Shown here one piece after another: positions 9,536-18,061 of a DNA stretch of 64,000 bases; position 1 is the first letter of the stretch, and each line of letters opens with the position of its first letter. The DNA comes from an uncultured Bacteroidales bacterium (GTDB lineage: Bacteria > Bacteroidota > Bacteroidia > Bacteroidales > Muribaculaceae): assembly GCA_947573135.1 (NCBI GenBank), contig CANPDU010000002.1:62001-126000 (forward strand). Direction: 5' to 3'. The notes beneath the pieces are model-generated. The model was not told the origin of the DNA and ran no database searches. It worked only from the letters and a program-made list of their open reading frames with translations. Made by a program: the position numbers and the translations under genes.

Positions 9536-10455
9536 GACTGATTGTTAACATTGCATTATCGGCGCTTATGTTGGTTGCCGCGGCGTGCGGTAACAAAAAC
9601 GCCGCAGTCACAGAAACTACGGTTACACAGCCGAAAATGACCGAGCTGCCTGTCCCTCAGGTGCCCGACTCGCTGACCGACCCCGCTGACCGCGCCGCCT
9701 ATGCCGTGGTCCATTTCTGGGACGCAATGGACTTCGCCGACCCGGCTATGGCTGCCGACTCTGCGTTGGTCGAACAAAGTTTCAGCAACTTCATCGCCCT
9801 GCTGCCCTATGCCCCCGACGCTGACCGACGTAATGCCGTAGCTGTACTGCTCGACCGCGCGTCAGAGGCGTCGGCCGATGCCTATAGTCTGCTAATGTCG
9901 ACCGCCGAACACTATCTTTGGGCGCCCGAAAGCCCCTTCTTTTCCGAAGAGCTGTATCTACCCTTCGTCGACTATATCATAGCCCGCGGAGGCGACGATG
10001 CCGCCACCGGAGAATACCGCCGCGACGTGATAATGAAAAACCGTCCCGGATCGCCGGCACCCGACTTCTCCGCAACTGGACGCGACGGCGCAAAAGTCCG
10101 GCTCTCGGATCACGGACGGCTGACTCCTACCCTGCTGATGTTCTACGAACCCGACTGCGACCGCTGTCATGAGGCCATCGACATTCTCGCCGCCGACACG
10201 GCGCTCGCCGATGCCGTCGCCGACGGTCGTCTCAGATTTGTCGCCGTCTATGTCGGCGACAATGTCGGCGAGTGGCGCACTCATGCCGCCGGACTCCCCG
10301 AGTGGTGGCGGGTAGCCATCGACAGCGACATGACGATCGACAGCCGTGCGCTCTACGATATCCGCGCCACGCCGTCGTTCTATCTCCTCGATCCCGACGA
10401 TAAGATCCTCCTCAAAGACGCTCCTCTGCAACAGATCATGAATATCCGATTTTAA
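9532..10455 (+). CDS. DUF5106 and thioredoxin-like lipoprotein
   Basis: 307 residues that start inside the stop of the tip gene (ATGA overlap), implying translational coupling. The lipoprotein signal ends LVAAACGNK (Cys about 20). The N-terminal helical part fits DUF5106. The C-terminal part (from about residue 170) is a TlpA/AhpC-type thioredoxin fold with PGSPAPDFSATGRDG, FYEPDCDRCHE (a Cys-x-x-Cys centre near residues 208-211) and the cis-Pro segment ATPSFYLLD. It is likely tethered in the periplasm as a thiol-disulfide oxidoreductase. A role in maturing fimbrial subunits is suggested only by its coupled position. Confidence 0.75.
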   Translation: MRLIVNIALSALMLVAAACGNKNAAVTETTVTQPKMTELPVPQVPDSLTDPADRAAYAVVHFWDAMDFADPAMAADSALVEQSFSNFIALLPYAPDADRRNAVAVLLDRASEASADAYSLLMSTAEHYLWAPESPFFSEELYLPFVDYIIARGGDDAATGEYRRDVIMKNRPGSPAPDFSATGRDGAKVRLSDHGRLTPTLLMFYEPDCDRCHEAIDILAADTALADAVADGRLRFVAVYVGDNVGEWRTHAAGLPEWWRVAIDSDMTIDSRALYDIRATPSFYLLDPDDKILLKDAPLQQIMNIRF

Positions 10456-10529
10456 CATCCATCACTCACAAATCAATATTAACCAACCCTTCGTGTCCGC
10501 TGCGCCCCTGCGTGATACATCTCTAAATA

Positions 10530-11708
10530 ATGAGCGCTGAAATCAAATATAGCCCGGCTGTCGAACTCTACCGTACGACCGATCTCTCAATCACAGAGAT
10601 AAGCCGCCGGTGCGGTGTGTCGCGTAAAGGACTGGCGGCTTACATACAGCGCAACCATCGCGACCTGATGTTCGCCCGTCACGGTGTCGACGCCGACAGT
10701 TCCGGAAAACTACGGGCCAGCAAAGGGCAGAGCCTGACGACACGCGAAAAATACCGCAAGGCAATCGATGCCTGCGACAGCGACGACTATCTGTCATTCA
10801 ATATTTCACAGATAGCTCAATTATTCGGGCTCGACGGAGCCGCACTTGCCAACCAGTTGCGCTCTCACTACCCCGACATCCTGGCGCGACGCGAAGCCGA
10901 ACGGCGTAACCGGGGCTTAGCCGACAACTCACAGCGCGGCGCACGCCGCCGGACAAGCGAGACCTATGCCGATGCCGTCGAAATGCTCCGAAAAGAAGAC
11001 GTGACTGTCGAAGAAGCCGCCGCGCACTACGGCGTATCGATGACGGGACTTCGCCAGCATATGCTCTACTATCACCGCGATCTCCTCGACATGCGCGAAC
11101 AGAAACGCGCCATCGGCAAAGCCCGGCCTACCGTCGGCCGCCTGGCAGGCAACGGCCGCATCAGAAAACCGTCGGCCGAACGCGAGGCTTATTTCAGCGA
11201 GGCCGTCGAAATATTTCGCTCAACATCTCTGCCGATGACCGAGATTGCAAAAAAATGCGGCGTTCCTGTGACTTCACTGCGATACTATATGAAAATGTGG
11301 CATCGTAAACTTATTTTTGAACGTTGTGGCACCGACGGAGCCGACCGACAGCCGCTCAACACAGTCAAACGCTACAAACGCGCCACAGCCGAAAAATATG
11401 CCGCGGCAATCGAGCTGCTCCGCATAGGCGACTGCACGACAGAAGCCGTCGCCCGCCGCATGGGTTTCACTCCCGAAGTGCTCAGAGCATATGTGCGCGA
11501 GCACGAACCTCAACTATGGGAGTCGCTCGGGATGATGCGGCTCGATGACGGCCGCACCGTACTGCGGCGCAGCTACGAAAAATATTCAGCCGCCATTGAG
11601 GCATACGCTCAAGGCCGCGAGTCGCTCCGCGCGATCGCCCTGCGCATGGGCATCAACTATAAAAGCCTCTCGGGCTATATCCGCCGGCACAACAACGCCG
11701 CGCATTGA
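10530..11708 (+). CDS. Protein of six tandem homeodomain-like helix-turn-helix units
   Basis: 392 residues with no signal peptide. Six related units of about 45-50 residues recur roughly every 70 residues, at about 6-52, 72-121, 143-192, 216-267, 285-334 and 348-388. Each has the pattern Y-x-x-A(V/I)E-h-hR ... hTEIA/RRCGV(S/P)...hR.YI...H(R)DL; examples are ITEISRRCGVSRKGLAAYI and MTEIAKKCGVPVTSLRYYM. The units are joined by basic linkers (RRNRG, GARRRT, GKARPT). The repeats look like Psq/HTH_7-type DNA-binding modules without any transposase or effector domain. It starts 75 bases after the fimbrial operon and 47 bases before the DUF6155 gene. A multivalent DNA binder is inferred; I do not recognise a named family. 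Confidence 0.7.
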   Translation: MSAEIKYSPAVELYRTTDLSITEISRRCGVSRKGLAAYIQRNHRDLMFARHGVDADSSGKLRASKGQSLTTREKYRKAIDACDSDDYLSFNISQIAQLFGLDGAALANQLRSHYPDILARREAERRNRGLADNSQRGARRRTSETYADAVEMLRKEDVTVEEAAAHYGVSMTGLRQHMLYYHRDLLDMREQKRAIGKARPTVGRLAGNGRIRKPSAEREAYFSEAVEIFRSTSLPMTEIAKKCGVPVTSLRYYMKMWHRKLIFERCGTDGADRQPLNTVKRYKRATAEKYAAAIELLRIGDCTTEAVARRMGFTPEVLRAYVREHEPQLWESLGMMRLDDGRTVLRRSYEKYSAAIEAYAQGRESLRAIALRMGINYKSLSGYIRRHNNAAH

Positions 11709-11755
11709 CCTCCGGCACACACAACATTCTGACGGTTTTACCGTTCTTTGAATGT

Positions 11756-12271
11756 ATGTCTAAACTTTCATTGAAAAAAGAACTTGCCTCTCTGTCGCGC
11801 GAACAGATTATTGATGTCGTACTGACAGCCTATTCGTCAAACAAGGCTGTCAAAGATTATTTCGACTTCTTCGCCGATCCCGATGTCGACAGACTGTTCG
11901 ACCGCTTCATGCGCGAAATCACAAAAGAGATCAGCCGCGGAAAGTATCACCAGTCGACAGCTCGCATCTCGCGTATACGTAAATCGATCAAAGACTTCGA
12001 GTCGTTCAATCCCGGCGTCGAGAAAGTGCGAGACATGCGCATTAAGGCTATAGAGATGCTTATCGAGCAAGAAAAGCTAAAGAATTATTCCGACACACTC
12101 ATCAACGGCACGTTGAAACTACTGAACGATACAATCGCCTACGCCGACCGCAACCTTATTTTCGATACCACCATGACGATGATCGACAGACTTATCTGCG
12201 ATACAAAAGATAAGTCACGCTATTTCAGAGCTTTCCTGAAAAACCACATCGATATGCCACAAAATATATAA
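11756..12271 (+). CDS. DUF6155 family protein
   Basis: 171 residues from the ATG at 11756; an upstream in-frame start at 11705 would add 17 unlikely residues. The opening MSKLSLKKELASLSREQIID and DYFDFFADPDVDRLFDRF match my recollection of DUF6155, a small cytosolic, mainly helical Bacteroidetes family. The centre is rich in Lys, Arg and Ile (HQSTARISRIRKSIKDF), suggesting a basic helical surface. There is no signal peptide or membrane segment. It probably shares a transcript with the preceding HTH-array gene. Function unknown. Confidence 0.7.
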   Translation: MSKLSLKKELASLSREQIIDVVLTAYSSNKAVKDYFDFFADPDVDRLFDRFMREITKEISRGKYHQSTARISRIRKSIKDFESFNPGVEKVRDMRIKAIEMLIEQEKLKNYSDTLINGTLKLLNDTIAYADRNLIFDTTMTMIDRLICDTKDKSRYFRAFLKNHIDMPQNI

Positions 12272-12341
12272 AATATGGCAATAACATTGCATTTAAACTT
12301 TATTAACGTGCAAAAAAACATTAATACGGTTTAAATGATAT

Positions 12342-12349
12342 TAAATTTG
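12342..12349 (+). promoter_or_regulatory. Candidate -7 element for the CsgG-like operon
   Basis: TAAATTTG matches the Bacteroidetes -7 consensus TAnnTTTG and lies 36 bases before the ATG at 12385, in a 113-base AT-rich gap. No TTTG box is found 17-23 bases upstream, so this is a weak call resting on one element and position. Confidence 0.35.
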
Positions 12350-12384
12350 CAAAAATTAAATCATCTAATTCATAATTCATTATC

Positions 12385-13266
12385 ATGAAACATTTTCTCA
12401 TCACAGTGCTCGCCATACTCGGATTTGGTTTCGCATTCAACACACACGCACAACAAGAAACAACAGGAAAACTTAACGTTCTGATCGATTACTTCGACAG
12501 ACCGGCAAACGTTCCGTTCAAATATGCCGAAACAGTCCGTAGCGCGGTTATGGAAGGTCTGCATGCATCCAACCGGGTCAACATCATTGACATCGACACC
12601 AACGATGCGCTGAAAGTCGAAGCCGACAGGCGTGAAAGCGGCGTCAGCGCCGGCGACAACCTCGACCGGCTCGCTATGATGGGACAGGAAGGCGCAGACT
12701 TCATTATTCAGGGAGTCGTTAACGACATAACTATTTCCGAAACTGTAACCACAGACTCCAAAGGCAATAAATCATATTCTTATGAACCCGTCTATGCCTT
12801 TACTCTTAAAGTAATAGACCCTAAGACCGGTAAAATCACCGAAACGCAATCATTTAAAATTCCTAACGGCATTTTTGATTTCAGCGGTTTCACAATTCTC
12901 GCGTACTCACCCGACGAAGCTGTGACTGCATATTCGAAAATCATCCCGAAGAAACTCAACAAATTTATCAATGCTGCTTTCCCCATTCAAGGCATTGTTC
13001 TTGAGATGGCTGACACAAAAGGATCAGAAGTCAAGACTCTCTACATATCTGTCGGTGACGCTCTTGGTGCTAAAAAAGGCCAGAAATATGATGTCCGTGA
13101 AGTCCGCACTATCGCAGGCCGTGAATCCCGCAAGACAATCGGCGAAATCGAAGTCGTCGATGTCGAAGGTGATGACATATCTCTTTGCAAGGTAAAAAAA
13201 GGCGGCAAGGAAATCTACAAATCTATCTCAGGCGAAAACAAAGTCATTGTAACTTCTGCAGAATAA
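12385..13266 (+). CDS. CsgG/FlgT-like exported protein
   Basis: 293 residues with a Sec signal peptide (MKHFLITVLAIL ... THAQ). The main domain (GKLNVLIDYFDRP ... VRSAVMEGLHASNRVNIID ... GADFIIQGVVNDI ... YAFTLKVIDPKTGKI) follows the CsgG/TolB-N-like fold pattern: beta-strand, helix with a paralogue-like 'R-x-A-V-x-x-L' core, then an amphipathic sheet. The C-terminal ~80 residues (YISVGDALGAKKGQKYDVREV ... IGEIEVVDVEGDDISLCKV, split) resemble the FlgT C-terminal beta-barrel domain. There is no lipid Cys, so it is probably periplasmic. It heads a four-gene operon of exported proteins; a structural envelope role is inferred. Confidence 0.68.
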   Translation: MKHFLITVLAILGFGFAFNTHAQQETTGKLNVLIDYFDRPANVPFKYAETVRSAVMEGLHASNRVNIIDIDTNDALKVEADRRESGVSAGDNLDRLAMMGQEGADFIIQGVVNDITISETVTTDSKGNKSYSYEPVYAFTLKVIDPKTGKITETQSFKIPNGIFDFSGFTILAYSPDEAVTAYSKIIPKKLNKFINAAFPIQGIVLEMADTKGSEVKTLYISVGDALGAKKGQKYDVREVRTIAGRESRKTIGEIEVVDVEGDDISLCKVKKGGKEIYKSISGENKVIVTSAE

Positions 13267-13307
13267 TGCCTGCTGATACCGTCTTGACATAATTTCATAC
13301 TACGAAT

Positions 13308-14600
13308 ATGAAAAAATTTATAGCTGTTTATATGGCACTTCTGGCCTCTTTATGCGCCGGAAGTGCCTTTGCGCAATATGCCACCGCCAACGTGGAACTG
13401 GAATCCCAGGCCGGCGACCAGTATACATTCCTCAGCGTCTGCACGGCAAAAAAATCGGGCGACGCAGTCGAAGAAGCTATAGAAGGAACCTTCAACACCA
13501 TTCTTACCGAAGGTGTCGAAGGCATCCGTAACTCACAGCCGATGATCACCGGCGACTGTAAGAGCTTTCTCTACCGCTTCTTCAACGAACGGCTTTACAA
13601 CCGCTACCTCATCGGTAAACCTCAGAAGGTATCTGACAAAAAAATCAATAAAGTCAAACAGGTGACGGTCAGGATGACGATCAATATGAAAGCCCTTCTG
13701 AAAGCTGTAAAAGGCGGAGGCGTGACCCTTAATCCGGCCTGGGCAGATAGAACCGAAGTTAAGGCGACTGCGGCTCTTAACCCCGTTGTTGTTGTCGTTC
13801 CTTATGTAAAGGGTGATGGTGACGACAGCTTCAGAGCTATGAAAGCCGTCATAGACTCATCTCCCGTCAATGCACATGCCGTCAACGAAGTGTCTGCCCT
13901 GTTTGCTGAAAACGGATACAAAACCCGCGACTTTCGTACAGCCCTCGCCAATTCAAAGACATCTTCAATACTCAACGAGAATGCTCAGGACGATATAAAC
14001 AGTATGGTCGTCCGTCAGCTTCCGGGCGATATCGTCGTGACCGTCGAAGTCAATGTTCAGACTGACAATCATAGATCAAGCTCCTGCTCTGTTAATATAC
14101 GCGCCGTCGAAAACCAGACTGAAAGCACTCTCGGAAGTGTAAGTTATGCCAGCGGAGCATATATGACTACCGATTCCATTCTTTTAGTGAAAGATGCACT
14201 TAAGAGAATCAAAAATGATTTCTTTGCAGAAATGCAGTCAGCATTCGAACGCATGGTAGCCGAGGGTCGGTCGATGGCTCTCGAGTTTAATCTGTCTCAG
14301 GATGTGACTGACTGGGATTTCTCTTCCCCTACTCCAGGTAATGACAACGACTTTATGGAGGCGCTTGAAAACTGGCTTTCCGAAAACAGTTATCAGGGTG
14401 TCTATGACATGGGGCGATCGACCGATAAATATATCGCTGCATCAATCAACATTCCTATCTGGGACAATGAACGCAACAAAGGATATACAACCTCTCAGTT
14501 CTCTTCCCGTCTGAAAAAATTCCTTCGCTCCGAACTTGGCGATGCTTACAAACCGGAAGTGACAGCCATGGGGCAGAAACTGCTCATCACCATTAAATAG
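13308..14600 (+). CDS. DUF6175 family exported protein
   Basis: 430 residues with a signal peptide cleaved near SAFAQ (about residue 22). The segments NPVVVVVPYVKGDGDD, FRAMKAVIDSSP and VVRQLPGDIVVTVEVNVQ look like alternating strands and helices of a CsgG-like or TolB-N-like fold. The C-terminal part (DFMEALENWLSEN, YIAASINIPIWD, FSSRLKKFLRSEL) seems to repeat such a unit. I recall DUF6175 as a Bacteroidetes family of this kind, but the exact family name is moderately certain. It lies 41 bases after the CsgG-like gene and 8 bases before the next, so the three are surely one transcript. Confidence 0.62.
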   Translation: MKKFIAVYMALLASLCAGSAFAQYATANVELESQAGDQYTFLSVCTAKKSGDAVEEAIEGTFNTILTEGVEGIRNSQPMITGDCKSFLYRFFNERLYNRYLIGKPQKVSDKKINKVKQVTVRMTINMKALLKAVKGGGVTLNPAWADRTEVKATAALNPVVVVVPYVKGDGDDSFRAMKAVIDSSPVNAHAVNEVSALFAENGYKTRDFRTALANSKTSSILNENAQDDINSMVVRQLPGDIVVTVEVNVQTDNHRSSSCSVNIRAVENQTESTLGSVSYASGAYMTTDSILLVKDALKRIKNDFFAEMQSAFERMVAEGRSMALEFNLSQDVTDWDFSSPTPGNDNDFMEALENWLSENSYQGVYDMGRSTDKYIAASINIPIWDNERNKGYTTSQFSSRLKKFLRSELGDAYKPEVTAMGQKLLITIK

Positions 14601-14608
14601 ACACAACA

Positions 14609-15709
14609 ATGAACCTTAGGCTAATAATTTCCTTTCTTTTTATTTTCGCGACTTGCGGGCTTGCCATGTACGCCCAGGATGAAATACAGTTCCGCGCGAT
14701 ATATCCGCCCCAATCATCTACGATGTCTGAGGCCGCAGCTGAAACTCTCGTTTCCAAAGTCGACCAGATACTAAACCGTAATTCGGCCGCTACAGGCGGA
14801 GACTTCGGTGTATTTGTTGTCGAACCGTCACTATCCATAATTTCCGACGAATCTACTTCAGGACTCGTAAACAATGTCAACGTAGTTTCCGGAGAGCTGA
14901 CTCTGACGGCTAAAAACAATTATGATAATGCCGCCTATTACTCCGTGACCGTAAAACTGAAAGCGACGGCTAAAAATGCAGAAACTGAGCCTTATGAGTT
15001 GCTGGCCAAGTCGATAAAGATCACTGATCCGATATATGTAAGATTTGTCCGCACAGCCAGACAGAACATTGAGAAATATTTTAGCGAAAACTGTGAAAAC
15101 GCTATCTCTCGGGCTAAAGCTCTTTTCATTGCCGGACAATTCGACGACGCGGCAACTCTGCTGTTGGCAATTCCAACTCAGGCACCGTGTTTTGAAGAGG
15201 CAGTCGAGCTTCTTGCTTTCATAAAAGCAAAATCGATCGACAAACAACCTGAGACAGTACCTGTTGCAGAGCCGACAGTTGTTCCGCAGGAAACGCCGGT
15301 TGTCGCCGGGGAGCCTGTTGTTCCTGTCGCACAGGAGCCCGAGCCTCAAATCGAACATGAACCCGACAACACAGAGATTTATATTTCTCAGAGCGGCTGG
15401 GAACTCGCTGTCGATTCGTGCTATTTCTCACCTGTCAACCGTAGAGTCGTAATCGGATTGAAAATCAAATCTCTCGACAAAGACTACTATGACCTTTACA
15501 CTGCTCCCGACAAGGCAATTGGTGCTGATGGCACTCAGTACAGTAATCTGGCTAATGCAAACGGATGGAATAATTCGTTCCCCGACGGCTTAGGTGTAAA
15601 AGTTACATTTTATATCAATGATATAAAAAATAATCCCGGTTGTATCGCGCTCTTCAGATTCTCGATCGGGAATGTAAAATACGAACTTCGCAATCTCACC
15701 GTAAGATGA
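14609..15709 (+). CDS. Exported protein of unknown function with Pro/Val/Glu linker
   Basis: 366 residues with a signal peptide (MNLRLIISFLFIF ... MYAQ). The N-terminal ~140 residues are beta-rich (FGVFVVEPSLSIISDE, VVSGELTLTAKNNYDN). A short helical TPR-like pair (ISRAKALFIAGQFDDAATLL) follows, then a low-complexity linker rich in Pro, Val and Glu at about residues 210-255. The C-terminal beta domain (SQSGWELAVDSCYFSPVNRR ... GVKVTFYINDI) resembles an immunoglobulin-like fold. I do not recognise the family. It is the third gene of the operon, and its stop overlaps the next start by ATGA. An extended linker suits a protein spanning the periplasm, which is inference. Confidence 0.6.
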   Translation: MNLRLIISFLFIFATCGLAMYAQDEIQFRAIYPPQSSTMSEAAAETLVSKVDQILNRNSAATGGDFGVFVVEPSLSIISDESTSGLVNNVNVVSGELTLTAKNNYDNAAYYSVTVKLKATAKNAETEPYELLAKSIKITDPIYVRFVRTARQNIEKYFSENCENAISRAKALFIAGQFDDAATLLLAIPTQAPCFEEAVELLAFIKAKSIDKQPETVPVAEPTVVPQETPVVAGEPVVPVAQEPEPQIEHEPDNTEIYISQSGWELAVDSCYFSPVNRRVVIGLKIKSLDKDYYDLYTAPDKAIGADGTQYSNLANANGWNNSFPDGLGVKVTFYINDIKNNPGCIALFRFSIGNVKYELRNLTVR

Positions 15710-16665
15710 AAGCATCATTAAATTATCGTTCAGTCATCCGTGTTCTCGCAATTATAGCCGTTATGATAATTGCTGGTTCCTTGTCGGCAGATGCTGCATA
15801 TAAAATCATCGAGAAGAGCACGAAAAAAGTTCCTGCATGGCTTTACAACCAGCCGACGGGAACGTTTCTCGTCGAAATCGAGCGGCCTGCTCTCGGAGAA
15901 GCTCAGTCTGCTGCGGAAACTGAAATAGCCAGACGCATAATATCTGCCGTGGCAACAAATATAAGCCATTCTACCAGACATGATGCTTCTGAAAAATGGT
16001 CGGACAATGCCCATAATTATCTCGAAAGTTTTACTACCAGTACAGAAACAAACTCTGCCAGGCTGCCGTTTCTCAAAGGTATCTCAATTTCTAAAGCACA
16101 GGCGACATATTGGGAGAAACGCGAGGACAAGGACACTAAACGGCGTTCGGTTGTCCTGTCTGTCTTATATCCTCTGCCTGCGGCCGAACTTAATGAAATG
16201 ACAGCTGCGTTTGAAGCCGCAGACAATGAGAAATCGCAGGAACTCAAACAGCTCGGTGAAGATATTGACAATGTCAGTTCAAGTGATCAGATCAATAATG
16301 CTTTATTGCGTCTCAAAGCACTTGAAGAGTATTTCTTCGACAGCGTTCGCAAATCCGAAGCTAAGGCAATTGCTGCGAGATATAAGGAGTGTTTCAAAGC
16401 CCTTGCTCTCGAAGGGAACATAGAGAGCGAGAAAAACAGAATCGTATGTCAGGTTACGCTTAACGGACACCCATTCAGGCTCACCGCCGCACCTGAACTC
16501 TCATCCAATTGTGCCTCTCATCTCGAATCCTCTTATTCTGCTGACGGTTATTCTTTTATAATAACCTACTCTGATGAAGACTGCCTTGATACGGAAGAAA
16601 ACTGGATTGAGGTAAGTCTACGGACCAAAACTGGCAAATTGAGAAAAAAATTCTTCTTTCAATAA
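15706..16665 (+). CDS. LPP20/FlgT-N-like exported protein
   Basis: 319 residues. The ATG at 15706 overlaps the preceding stop (ATGA) and begins a signal peptide (VIRVLAIIAVMIIAGSLSADA). The segment KVPAWLYNQPTGTFLVEIERP, AQSAAETEIARRIISAVATNI and the strand SVVLSVLYPLPAAELNEM follow the LPP20 pattern (P-x-W-l-x-x-P ... A-x-x-x-A-x-x-x-I). A helical stretch (about residues 165-235) and a C-terminal beta domain follow. In flagellated bacteria LPP20/FlgT-N-like domains occur beside CsgG-like and FlgT-C domains; here the same modules are in separate genes of one operon. It is the last gene, closed by a clear terminator. Function unknown. Confidence 0.6.
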   Translation: MKASLNYRSVIRVLAIIAVMIIAGSLSADAAYKIIEKSTKKVPAWLYNQPTGTFLVEIERPALGEAQSAAETEIARRIISAVATNISHSTRHDASEKWSDNAHNYLESFTTSTETNSARLPFLKGISISKAQATYWEKREDKDTKRRSVVLSVLYPLPAAELNEMTAAFEAADNEKSQELKQLGEDIDNVSSSDQINNALLRLKALEEYFFDSVRKSEAKAIAARYKECFKALALEGNIESEKNRIVCQVTLNGHPFRLTAAPELSSNCASHLESSYSADGYSFIITYSDEDCLDTEENWIEVSLRTKTGKLRKKFFFQ

Positions 16666-16688
16666 TCAAAAAAACATACTTTCTTTAG

Positions 16689-16731
16689 CCGGGTCACAAC
16701 AGAAACATTGATGTGATCCGGTTTTGTTTTT
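16689..16731 (+). terminator. Intrinsic terminator of the CsgG-like operon
   Basis: Arms CCGGGTCACA (16689-16698) and TGTGATCCGG (16712-16721) pair with one G-T wobble and are followed by TTTTGTTTTT. Confidence 0.85.
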
Positions 16732-16755
16732 ATCCAATAGCGACAGTTATTTTTC
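16723..16755 (+). promoter_or_regulatory. Candidate promoter of the tyrosine recombinase gene
   Basis: TTTG at 16723-16726 and TATTTTTC at 16748-16755 (one mismatch to TAnnTTTG) are separated by 21 bases and lie 42 bases before the ATG at 16798. The first box overlaps the tail of the upstream terminator. Confidence 0.35.
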
Positions 16756-16797
16756 AGAGCGGATAAAAATGACTAACTTTTGACTAATAAACTGCCT

Positions 16798-17982
16798 ATG
16801 TCATCTGTTCAAATCGCATTCAGACCAATTGTGTCCGAACCCTCCAGAGGGAAAATAGCCTATCGGATAACCCACAACCGTAAAAGTGAATATGTCGTTA
16901 CCGATCTTGTGATCCTGTTGCCAAAAAGTTATTCTGACAGCCGACTGTCTCTAAGCGATATACCTAAGAACATCCGTTCAGCCGTGCAGACAGATCTCAA
17001 CCGAATAAATTCAATAAGCGGCAATTTAGAGAGTCGCGGAATTGCTTTCAATGTCGGTGACGTGGCTGAAGAATTCAGACAATATCTTTCAGATTACACT
17101 GTGTGCAATTACATGCGCACTCTGATCAGTAACTTAAAACGTCGAGGCAGACTACGCACATCCGAAACATACACCTCAGCCCTTAACAGCTTCATGCTCT
17201 TTCGATCAGGCGCTGATCTACATCTTAGGCTAATCGATGACGAAATCGTCGAAAGCTACGAATCATTTCTGACGTGCCGGGGGCTTGTGCCCAACACTAT
17301 ATCTTTCTATATGAGAATACTTAGAGCCGTATACAACCGAGCCGTAGACGAAAATGCTGTCGAGCAGACATTTCCGTTCAAAAGAGTATATACCGGCGTC
17401 GACAAGACTGTCAAACGCGCCCTGCCTATTTCGGTAATACGGTCAATACGAAAACTCGAACTTGGCGGCCAGCCTGTGCTTGCCTTTGCCCGGGATATGT
17501 TCATGATGAGCTTTTACATGCGCGGCATGTCGTTCGTCGACATGGCCTACCTGCGCAAAACAGATCTTTGCAACGACATTGTATGCTACCGCAGACGCAA
17601 AACAGGTCAGTTGCTGACCATCCGATGGACCAATGAAATGCAAAGTATAATTAACCGCTACGACACTGCGGCGAGTCCTTTTCTTCTTCCTGTACTCCAC
17701 GCCGATTCCTCCTGCAACCGTTCGACTTACCGCAATATCGGTTATAATATAAACCGGGCTCTTAAATCCATAGCGAGAATGGTCGGACTGAATTCACCCC
17801 TCACACTTTACTGCGCACGCCATTCATGGGCGTCGGCAGCCCGGACCGAAGGCATTCCGCTTTCCGTGATAAGCGAAGGCATGGGACATCGGTCTGAAAG
17901 CACAACACGGATATATCTCGCCTCCCTCGATACGTCGGCCGTTGACAGGGCCAACAACGCCATCATCAGACGTCTTTACTGA
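16798..17982 (+). CDS. Tyrosine-type site-specific recombinase (integrase family)
   Basis: 394 residues from the ATG at 16798; a TTG at 16780 is possible. The N-terminal ~90 residues form the beta-rich arm-binding type domain usual in Bacteroidetes integrases, then a SAM-like core-binding domain (about 95-195), then the catalytic domain. Catalytic residues are visible: Arg near 242 (FYMRGMSF), Lys near 268 (RRKTGQ), the Y-x-x-R form of the H-x-x-R box (YCARHSW, Arg about 341), His near 364 (MGHRSE) and Tyr near 373 (TRIYLA). It should cut and rejoin DNA for inversion or integration. No phage, transfer or cargo genes accompany it, and I see no invertible repeats next to it. Confidence 0.85.
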   Translation: MSSVQIAFRPIVSEPSRGKIAYRITHNRKSEYVVTDLVILLPKSYSDSRLSLSDIPKNIRSAVQTDLNRINSISGNLESRGIAFNVGDVAEEFRQYLSDYTVCNYMRTLISNLKRRGRLRTSETYTSALNSFMLFRSGADLHLRLIDDEIVESYESFLTCRGLVPNTISFYMRILRAVYNRAVDENAVEQTFPFKRVYTGVDKTVKRALPISVIRSIRKLELGGQPVLAFARDMFMMSFYMRGMSFVDMAYLRKTDLCNDIVCYRRRKTGQLLTIRWTNEMQSIINRYDTAASPFLLPVLHADSSCNRSTYRNIGYNINRALKSIARMVGLNSPLTLYCARHSWASAARTEGIPLSVISEGMGHRSESTTRIYLASLDTSAVDRANNAIIRRLY

Positions 17983-18061
17983 TATTCTGACAAATTATTG
18001 TTAAAAACAAATCAGGCTCTTATCAAAATTATTATTTTTGCACTAATACAAGTATCCGATT

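Noticed and set aside
10530-11708. Transposase interpretation of the HTH-rich protein
   Set aside because: Only repeated HTH units are present, with no DDE or other catalytic domain and no terminal inverted repeats.
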